Source: Dehalococcoidia bacterium (lineage in GTDB: Bacteria; Chloroflexota; Dehalococcoidia; E44-bin15). From it: a stretch of DNA of 5,344 nucleotides. Where the stretch lies: contig SOIC01000192.1 of assembly GCA_004377275.1 (NCBI GenBank), positions 1 through 5,344 of the forward strand. Direction: 5' to 3'. Positions 1 through 4,409 of the stretch are shown here, piece after piece. Within the stretch, counting starts at the first letter, position 1, and every line of letters starts with the position of its first letter. Under the pieces are notes generated by a model that saw nothing but the letters and a program-made list of their open reading frames with translations, was not told the origin of the DNA and ran no database searches. The position numbers and the translations under genes are program-made.

Positions 1-10
1 ACAGGGTCAT
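1..10 (-). CDS. Start of next operon gene (first three codons only), possibly carA
   Basis: Thirteen bases after the pyrC stop is an ATG (10-8) reading Met-Thr-Leu up to the window edge. It is preceded by GAGAGGGG (21-14), a good ribosome binding site with a short spacer. In many pyrRBC operons the following gene encodes the small subunit of carbamoyl phosphate synthase, which supplies the PyrB substrate. Three codons cannot identify it, so carA is only a guess from operon order. Confidence 0.4.
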
Positions 11-23
11 TTTCCCCTCTCTG

Positions 24-1412
24 TCAAGCCCCTGCCTCGCGGCGCGCCGTCTCCAGCTTTATCGCATCGTCTTTATAAACAACCTTCCGCCCACATATAG
101 TAGCCATCACCTTCCCCTTGAGCACGCAACCGGCAAGGGGGGTGTTTTTGCCCTTGGAAGCGAAGGCTAAGGGGTCAACCGCCCACTCCGCATCTGGGTC
201 GAAGATGGTGACATCGGCCGTGGCATCGGCCTTTAGCGTACCGAGGTCATCTCGCCGTAGGAACGATGCCGGCTCGTGCGTAAGTTTTGAGACAAGCGTC
301 ACCAGATCGAGTTCTCCCCGGTGTACCAGCTCCATCAGGCTTCCCAACGCTGTCTCGAATCCGCTGATGCCAAAGGCGGCGTTTTCGAACTCGCACCGCT
401 TGTCCGCATCGGTATGGGGGGCATGGTCAGTGGCGATGGCATCGATCACCCCTTCTTTTAAACCTGCGATGAGCGCCTGAACATCCCGCGCTGTCCTCAG
501 CGGAGGGTTCACCTTGGCGTTGGTATCATAGCCGGAGGGGCTCGTAACCCGCTCCTCGGTCATGGTCAAATGGTGGGGCGTAACCTCGGCGGTGAGCGGG
601 ATTCCCCCCTCTTTGGCGCGGCGGATGAGCGCAACAGAGCCTGCGGTGCTCACATGAGCGATGTGCAGCCTGCCGCCGGTTACCCTTGCCAGCTCAATGT
701 CCCTGGCAACCATGCTCTCCTCAGCGGCAGCGGGGATCCCTTTAAGCCCCAGTCGGTTTGCCACCGTGCCCTCGTTCATCACCCCAGCCTTGCTAAGGGA
801 GGTGTCTTCGCAGTGATCGATAACCGGTAAACCAGAGTCCCTGCTGTACTCCAAAGCGCGCCGCATGAGCAAAGAGTCGGCTATCGGGTTACCATCGTCG
901 CTGAAGGCGATAACGCCAGATGTGGAAAGCTCACTGAAATCGGCGAGCTCGCTTCCCGCCCTGGCTTTGGTGACACACCCTACAGGCAATACGCGAACTA
1001 CACCTTCGTTAGCGGCTACACTCAGGATGTACTCCACGGTAGCCCCGCTATCTACTGGCGGGTCGGTATTCGGCATACAGCAAACTGTAGTAAACCCGCC
1101 CTTAGCTGCCGCGCGGGTTCCTGTGGCGATGGTCTCCTTCTCCTCAAAACCCGGCTCCCTGAGGTGGCAGTGAATGTCGATAAAACCGGGGCATACCACC
1201 ATCCCCCTGGCATAAACTACTGGGCAGTTCTCGGGTGCTGAAAAGGTCCCTTGTGTGCTCAGCCAACGGACTTTCCCATCAGCGATAAACAGGTCGCCGA
1301 TGGCATCGACCTGCTGCGACGGGTCGATGATACGACCACCGCGAATGAGCAGGCTCTTAGGCTGGCGGTTAAGGTGCTCCTTTATCAATGGCACCTCTCT
1401 CTGCTGGATCAT
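24..1412 (-). CDS. pyrC: Dihydroorotase, class I
   Basis: This zinc amidohydrolase cyclises carbamoyl-aspartate to dihydroorotate, the third step of pyrimidine synthesis and the reaction after PyrB. Metal and active-site motifs are present: DIHCHLREPG (H81, H83), MPNTDPPVD (113-121), SDDG (D173), IDHCED (H200), HIAHVS (H253), NPPLR (302-306) and ATDHAPH (D329). The 462-residue length and these motifs fit the class I (B. subtilis-like) type. The start at 1412 overlaps the pyrB stop as ATGA, which suggests translational coupling. It gives an extra ~20 residues before the usual family beginning (LLIRGGRIIDP). Possible alternative starts are GTG at codon 7 and TTG at codon 9, the latter five bases after GAGAGG, so the exact N-terminus is uncertain. 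The next gene begins 13 bases after its stop, so it is internal to the operon. Confidence 0.96.
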   Translation of the reverse strand: MIQQREVPLIKEHLNRQPKSLLIRGGRIIDPSQQVDAIGDLFIADGKVRWLSTQGTFSAPENCPVVYARGMVVCPGFIDIHCHLREPGFEEKETIATGTRAAAKGGFTTVCCMPNTDPPVDSGATVEYILSVAANEGVVRVLPVGCVTKARAGSELADFSELSTSGVIAFSDDGNPIADSLLMRRALEYSRDSGLPVIDHCEDTSLSKAGVMNEGTVANRLGLKGIPAAAEESMVARDIELARVTGGRLHIAHVSTAGSVALIRRAKEGGIPLTAEVTPHHLTMTEERVTSPSGYDTNAKVNPPLRTARDVQALIAGLKEGVIDAIATDHAPHTDADKRCEFENAAFGISGFETALGSLMELVHRGELDLVTLVSKLTHEPASFLRRDDLGTLKADATADVTIFDPDAEWAVDPLAFASKGKNTPLAGCVLKGKVMATICGRKVVYKDDAIKLETARREAGA

Positions 1413-2818
1413 CCTCGAAGGGCCTTCTTGCCCGGCTTAAATCCCTCAGCTTGAGCGATAGCTTTTGAATCAAATATAATGAGATTCTCTGGCTGTATTC
1501 TTCCCAGCATAAAACTGTCTGCGTCGTAGTACCTCTTGTAGTCCACAATCCCTTGATGCCACTTGGAACTTGCGATATAGGGCGGATGCGTTTCATGCTC
1601 GCAATAGACGCACCGGAGCGTCAAAGGCTTGTGCGCTACTATTTTAAACCCAGGCTTAATGTACCCTTTTTCCGTTTGCTGCGCAGAAACGCATTTTTTG
1701 TTTTTGCACCTGACCCCAAAATCACGGTTATAGGCGGGATAGTCTATCTTTAGGAAAAAGGTTGCCCCTTCCTTCTCAGGAATATCGACCTGCTTAGCTC
1801 CCAGCAGGAGGGCCACGAGGGCCATTCTAATCGGCACTCCCCACGCCGCTTGCTTAAAGTACATACTTCGCTGGTCAGCATCGATCTCATAGGCAAGCTC
1901 ATCGATACGGGGTAAGGGGTGCATAACAAGTGTTTGCCTAAACTGCTTCTCTTTGAGGAGCTTTTTATTCACTACCGGGTAGTCCCGCTCCAACTCTTGT
2001 CCTTCTGCCATAGGTTCAAGTCTTTCTCTCTGAAGCCTGGTAACATAAAGAGCATCAACACCCTTCTTCAGCTCAATTTGGATACTGACATCGGGTATAT
2101 TTACTAGTTGATGCGGCTTGCTCGGCGTGATATATATGGCGTCCAAGGGGAAAAGCATCTCCCTATCTGCGCCTTTCGTATCATTATATCTTTCCAGCAT
2201 ACCCCCATATTCCGTAGTCAGCTTCCTTATAACATGCTCCGGTAGGCCAAGGCCCGAGCCAGGACGGAAATGGATGGTTGCCCCGAACCTAGCCAGGGCG
2301 TAGGCTAGAGAATGTATGGTTCGCCCGTATTTCAAGTCCCCCCACAGCGCTATCTTCAGCCCCTCGAGGGTTTGTCTCTCCTTCTTGATGGTGTAGAGAT
2401 CGCACAGGGTCTGGGTGGGATGCTCATGCCCCCCGTCGCCGGCATTTATTACCGGGACGCTGGCGTAGTCGGCTACCACCTTGGCGGCCCCCTCCCACGG
2501 GTGCCTGATGACGATGATGTCGGCATAGCTTCCCACCACCCTCGCCATATCAGCAATACTTTCGCCTTTTGCCAGCGAGGTATTCCCCATTTCCACTACC
2601 GATATTACCCTGCCCCCCAACCGGTGCATGGCAGCCTCGAATGACAGCCGCGTCCTGGTGCTTGGCTCGAAAAACAGGCTCGCCATGATCTTGCCCTGGC
2701 ATACGCTCGACTGTTGGTTCATTGAGTCAGATATTTCGTCTGCCAGAGAAAAAACTGCCTCAATCTCCTGGTTTGAGAGGTCATCTATCGTGACCAGATT
2801 TCTATTTGCTAAGCTCAT
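1409..2818 (-). CDS. pyrB: Aspartate carbamoyltransferase, catalytic chain with fused C-terminal zinc-binding extension
   Basis: The enzyme joins carbamoyl phosphate and aspartate to carbamoyl-aspartate, the committed pyrimidine step. Active-site motifs are intact: STRTR (53-57), SLAKGES with K84, RHP (105-107), HPTQ (133-136), DLKYGR (161-166), TRLQRERL (260-267) and HPLPR (300-304). At 469 residues it is ~150 longer than a normal PyrB of about 310. Part of the excess is an insertion of roughly 30 residues in the aspartate domain (about 213-255). The rest is a tail of ~120 residues with C371-x4-C376-x26-C403-x2-C406. This spacing resembles the zinc domain of the PyrI regulatory chain (C-x4-C-x23-C-x2-C in E. 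coli). The last ~45 residues (PENLIIFDS, then AEGFKPGKK) resemble an Ada-type metal-binding segment lacking its cysteines. PyrB-PyrI fusions are known, for example in Thermotoga maritima, but here the nucleotide-binding part of PyrI seems absent. The stop overlaps pyrC. Confidence 0.95.
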   Translation of the reverse strand: MSLANRNLVTIDDLSNQEIEAVFSLADEISDSMNQQSSVCQGKIMASLFFEPSTRTRLSFEAAMHRLGGRVISVVEMGNTSLAKGESIADMARVVGSYADIIVIRHPWEGAAKVVADYASVPVINAGDGGHEHPTQTLCDLYTIKKERQTLEGLKIALWGDLKYGRTIHSLAYALARFGATIHFRPGSGLGLPEHVIRKLTTEYGGMLERYNDTKGADREMLFPLDAIYITPSKPHQLVNIPDVSIQIELKKGVDALYVTRLQRERLEPMAEGQELERDYPVVNKKLLKEKQFRQTLVMHPLPRIDELAYEIDADQRSMYFKQAAWGVPIRMALVALLLGAKQVDIPEKEGATFFLKIDYPAYNRDFGVRCKNKKCVSAQQTEKGYIKPGFKIVAHKPLTLRCVYCEHETHPPYIASSKWHQGIVDYKRYYDADSFMLGRIQPENLIIFDSKAIAQAEGFKPGKKALRG

Positions 2819-2824
2819 GATAAA

Positions 2825-2831
2825 CTCCCTT
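2825..2831 (-). promoter_or_regulatory. pyrB ribosome binding site
   Basis: AAGGGAG on the minus strand stands six bases before the pyrB ATG at 2818, in the 27-base gap after pyrR. No second PyrR hairpin, terminator or promoter is visible in this gap, unlike the multiple attenuators of Bacillus. pyrB therefore depends on the single leader attenuator. Confidence 0.65.
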
Positions 2832-2845
2832 ACAAAACAAGAATG

Positions 2846-3409
2846 CTATCTATTAACGATTGATTCTCGCTCGCTCACACCTTTTACAATCGCCACCTCA
2901 TCCCTGCCATCGACCTCCTTGAGACGCACCTCAACCTCCTCATCCCTCGAGGTGGGCATATTCTTTCCTACGAAGTCGGCGCGGATGGGGATCTCACGAT
3001 GGCCCCGGTCAATAAGCACCACCAGCTGAATGGACTGAGGCCGCCCATGCTCGATGAGGGCATCCATGGCTGCTCGAATGCTGCGGCCGGTATAGAGCAC
3101 ATCATCGACCAGGATGATGCGCTTCCCTTCAATATCATCAGGGATATTTGTGGGGAGCACGGAGGGTTGCACTTCTAGAGAGGTGAGGTCATCGCGGTGA
3201 AGGCTGATATCCAGGTCGCCAACAGGGACCTCCGCCTGTTCGAACTCCTTTATGTTTGCGGCGATCCTCTTCGCCAGTGGCGCGCCACGGGTGTGCACCC
3301 CGATAAGAATAATGCCGTCGCACCCGTGATTTCGCTCCACAATCTCATGGGCGATGCGGGTTATGGCACGGCGGACATCTTCCTTGTTCAGGATCACTTT
3401 CTCAGGCAT
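2846..3409 (-). CDS. pyrR: PyrR, pyr operon attenuation protein / uracil phosphoribosyltransferase
   Basis: PyrR is an RNA-binding regulator that evolved from a phosphoribosyltransferase. Loaded with UMP or UTP it binds the leader hairpin and promotes termination; it can also make UMP from uracil and PRPP. At 187 residues it has the usual length. Visible features are GVHTRGAPLAKR (37-48), the PRPP-binding loop IILVDDVLYTGRS (98-110), and the family's conserved C-terminal part with LIDRGHREIPIRADFVGKN (132-150) followed by PTS. I chose the ATG at 3409 because it gives the family's normal N-terminus (PEKVILNKEDV) and follows AAGGGG by eight bases. The ATG at 3439 would start inside the terminator stem and add ten residues unlike the family. 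The gene follows its own target RNA directly and precedes pyrB by 27 bases. Confidence 0.96.
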   Translation of the reverse strand: MPEKVILNKEDVRRAITRIAHEIVERNHGCDGIILIGVHTRGAPLAKRIAANIKEFEQAEVPVGDLDISLHRDDLTSLEVQPSVLPTNIPDDIEGKRIILVDDVLYTGRSIRAAMDALIEHGRPQSIQLVVLIDRGHREIPIRADFVGKNMPTSRDEEVEVRLKEVDGRDEVAIVKGVSERESIVNR

Positions 3410-3410
3410 T

Positions 3411-3443
3411 AAAAAATCCCCTTGCCACTTTGCTGGCAAGGGG
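3411..3443 (-). terminator. Intrinsic terminator of the pyr attenuator, ending one base before pyrR
   Basis: The RNA CCCCUUGCCA (3443-3434), loop GCAAAG (3433-3428) and UGGCAAGGGG (3427-3418) forms a perfect 10-bp hairpin, followed by one A and six U (3416-3411). A single A separates the U-run from the pyrR ATG. The 3' arm holds AAGGGG, the only plausible pyrR Shine-Dalgarno sequence, so the same hairpin can stop transcription and hide the ribosome binding site. It competes with the antiterminator for its 5' arm. It is therefore a conditional terminator and not the end of the operon. Confidence 0.93.
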
Positions 3444-3492
3444 ACTGAGGGTTTCGCCTGTTCAGCTTCTACTTGTACTTTCCCTTGCCAGC
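3432..3492 (-). promoter_or_regulatory. pyr antiterminator (alternative RNA pairing)
   Basis: GCUGGCAAGGG (3492-3482), the 3' half of the PyrR-binding hairpin, is perfectly complementary over 11 bases to CCCUUGCCAGC (3442-3432), the 5' arm of the terminator. Forming this pair excludes both the PyrR hairpin and the terminator, so it is the read-through state expected when pyrimidines are low or PRPP is high. It also leaves the pyrR Shine-Dalgarno sequence unpaired. About 39 bases separate the two arms. No other use of this repeated segment is needed to explain it. Confidence 0.9.
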
Positions 3493-3514
3493 CTCGCCGG
3501 ACTGGATTTAAAGG
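3481..3514 (-). promoter_or_regulatory. PyrR-binding RNA hairpin (anti-antiterminator) of the pyr attenuator
   Basis: The minus-strand RNA here contains AGUCCGGCGAGGCU (3503-3490), which fits every position of the PyrR recognition consensus ARUCCNGNGAGGYU known from Bacillus. It folds into a 5-bp upper stem CAGUC/GGCUG (3504-3500 with 3493-3489) closed by a hexaloop CGGCGA of the CNGNGA type. Below are an internal bulge and a lower CCUU/AAGG stem (3514-3511 with 3486-3483). By established knowledge of the family, PyrR bound to UMP or UTP stabilises this hairpin, which blocks the antiterminator and lets the downstream terminator form. It lies about 26 bases after the stop of the small gene. 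The pyrR gene immediately downstream makes this an autoregulatory element. Confidence 0.93.
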
Positions 3515-3540
3515 TTCAACCGGTGATTACGATATGAGGC

Positions 3541-3723
3541 CTACGCCTCTCCGTTCAATACCTTTTGCTTCAGGGTTTCCCACTCGCTATTGGTGAGAAT
3601 GCAGAGGTTGCCCTCTTCTCCGATCTCAACGTGTTCGTCGCCTATCTTCACCACAGGACAAGAAGAACATGAACTACACAAGCTGATCGTCTTCATCTTC
3701 GTAAGCTGATCATCCTCCTTCAT
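3541..3723 (-). CDS. small cysteine-motif protein, function unknown
   Basis: This 60-residue protein is not one I can assign a function. It has a Cys-x2-Cys-x2-Cys-Pro cluster (C16, C19, C22, sequence CSSCSSCP) plus C41, enough thiols for a metal or Fe-S site. An acidic middle follows (KIGDEHVEIGEEGN) and then a short C-terminal helix (LTNSEWETLKQKVLNGE). No signal peptide or membrane segment is visible. Two starts compete. The ATG at 3723 is almost at the predicted transcript 5' end and has a perfect AAGGAGG inside its own codons 2-4. Met10 (3696-3694) lies 17 bases after that AAGGAGG, longer than usual, and would give a 51-residue protein. An in-frame TAA just upstream excludes longer forms. 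It is the first gene after the promoter and lies before the PyrR attenuator, so it should be expressed independently of pyrimidine level. Similar short proteins with an IGEEGN plus EEW pattern are, to my memory, common in bacteria without known role. Confidence 0.72.
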   Translation of the reverse strand: MKEDDQLTKMKTISLCSSCSSCPVVKIGDEHVEIGEEGNLCILTNSEWETLKQKVLNGEA

Positions 3724-3734
3724 TTGTAAATAAT

Positions 3735-3763
3735 ATTATACCACTTTCCTTACCTTTTTTCAA
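3735..3763 (-). promoter_or_regulatory. sigma70/sigmaA promoter with extended -10 for the small gene and pyr operon
   Basis: On the minus strand TTGAAA (-35, 3763-3758) is separated by exactly 17 bp from a perfect TATAAT (-10, 3740-3735), which is preceded by TGG, making an extended -10 element. The -35 lies in the last codons of tmk and the -10 just after its stop. The predicted start of transcription is near 3727-3728, only about four or five bases before the ATG at 3723. The surrounding sequence is the most AT-rich in the window. No later promoter of comparable quality was seen before pyrR, so this is the probable promoter for the whole small-gene/pyrRBC unit. Confidence 0.8.
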
Positions 3764-4406
3764 CCCCATTTTCAACGCCTTTTCGTTCTCTGGGTAAAAG
3801 TTGCTCCACCTCCTCCCAAATTTGACGCTCGATATCCCTTTTGGGCAAGGAGCTATCGATCAGCAGCCAGCGCCGGGGGTCTTTCTTAGCCATCTCCAGA
3901 TAGCCCTGCCTCACCCGCTGATGGAAGGCAAGCTCCTCCCGCTCAAATCGGTCTTTGAGCTTCTTTCGTGATAGCCCCTGTCCCACGGGGATGTCCAGGA
4001 GCACAACAAGGTCAGGGCGCAATCCCTGGGTGGCGATGTTATTGGCAGCTTCGATGAGGTCGAGATCGAGGCCGCGGCCGTAGCCCTGGTAGGCGATGGT
4101 GGAGTGGAAGAAGCGGTCGCAGATAACGGCAGTCTCTCTTTTCAGTGCGGGGCGGATCACCGCGGCGACGAGCTGGGCTCGGGAGGCATTAAACAGCAGA
4201 AGCTCGGTGAGGGGGTCAACATCCACCTTGTCGTTCGCCCTATCCCCCTTGAGCCAGCGCCTGATCTCGTGGCCCAGAGGGATGCCCCCGGGCTCGTGGG
4301 TGAGCAGTGCCGGGATATCCATGCTCGAAAGGCGCTGGTGAAGCGCCCTCGCCTGGGTGGACTTACCCGAACCCTCCCCGCCTTCAAATGTAATGAATAG
4401 TGACAA
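3750..4406 (-). CDS. tmk: thymidylate kinase (dTMP kinase)
   Basis: The product transfers phosphate from ATP to dTMP to give dTDP, a cytosolic step feeding dTTP synthesis. The 218-residue length fits the family. Visible motifs in order are the P-loop GGEGSGKST (9-17), HEPGG (37-41) for nucleotide contact, the DRF motif with S102 (97-102, ICDRFFHSTIAYQGYGRG), the PDLVVLLDIP strand (131-140), and the basic LID region with DRFERE and RVRQGYLEMA (152-173). The basic residues sit in the LID and not in the P-loop, as in type II bacterial TMPKs. The first residues (SLFITFEGG) match the usual N-terminus of the family, supporting the TTG start even though the codon is rare. The gene sits 3 bp after the R3H gene. 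Its last codons overlap the -35 element of the next promoter. Annotation of function is secure from the motifs. Confidence 0.96.
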   Translation of the reverse strand: MSLFITFEGGEGSGKSTQARALHQRLSSMDIPALLTHEPGGIPLGHEIRRWLKGDRANDKVDVDPLTELLLFNASRAQLVAAVIRPALKRETAVICDRFFHSTIAYQGYGRGLDLDLIEAANNIATQGLRPDLVVLLDIPVGQGLSRKKLKDRFEREELAFHQRVRQGYLEMAKKDPRRWLLIDSSLPKRDIERQIWEEVEQLLPRERKGVENGVEKR

Positions 4407-4409
4407 TGG

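Noticed and set aside
118..1173. Several plus-strand open frames of 80-120 codons
   Set aside because: They lie antisense to the clearly conserved pyrC, with no family motifs or convincing ribosome sites; they result from the GC-skewed codon use of the real gene.
1369..1596. 75-codon minus-strand frame across the pyrB-pyrC junction
   Set aside because: It is out of frame with both well-supported genes that cover this stretch and shows no recognisable domain.
2819..2845. A second PyrR attenuator between pyrR and pyrB, as in Bacillus
   Set aside because: The gap is only 27 bases and has neither the AGUCC...GAGGCU core nor a hairpin with a U-run.
3407..3439. Longer pyrR starting at ATG 3439
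   Set aside because: This start lies inside the 5' arm of the attenuator terminator, adds ten residues unlike PyrR, and has no ribosome site; the ATG at 3409 gives the normal N-terminus.
3421..3492. Repeated CTTGCCAGC/GCTGGCAAG segments as a possible mobile-element or CRISPR-like repeat
   Set aside because: All copies are accounted for by the mutually exclusive hairpins of the pyr attenuator; there are no regular spacers or transposase genes.
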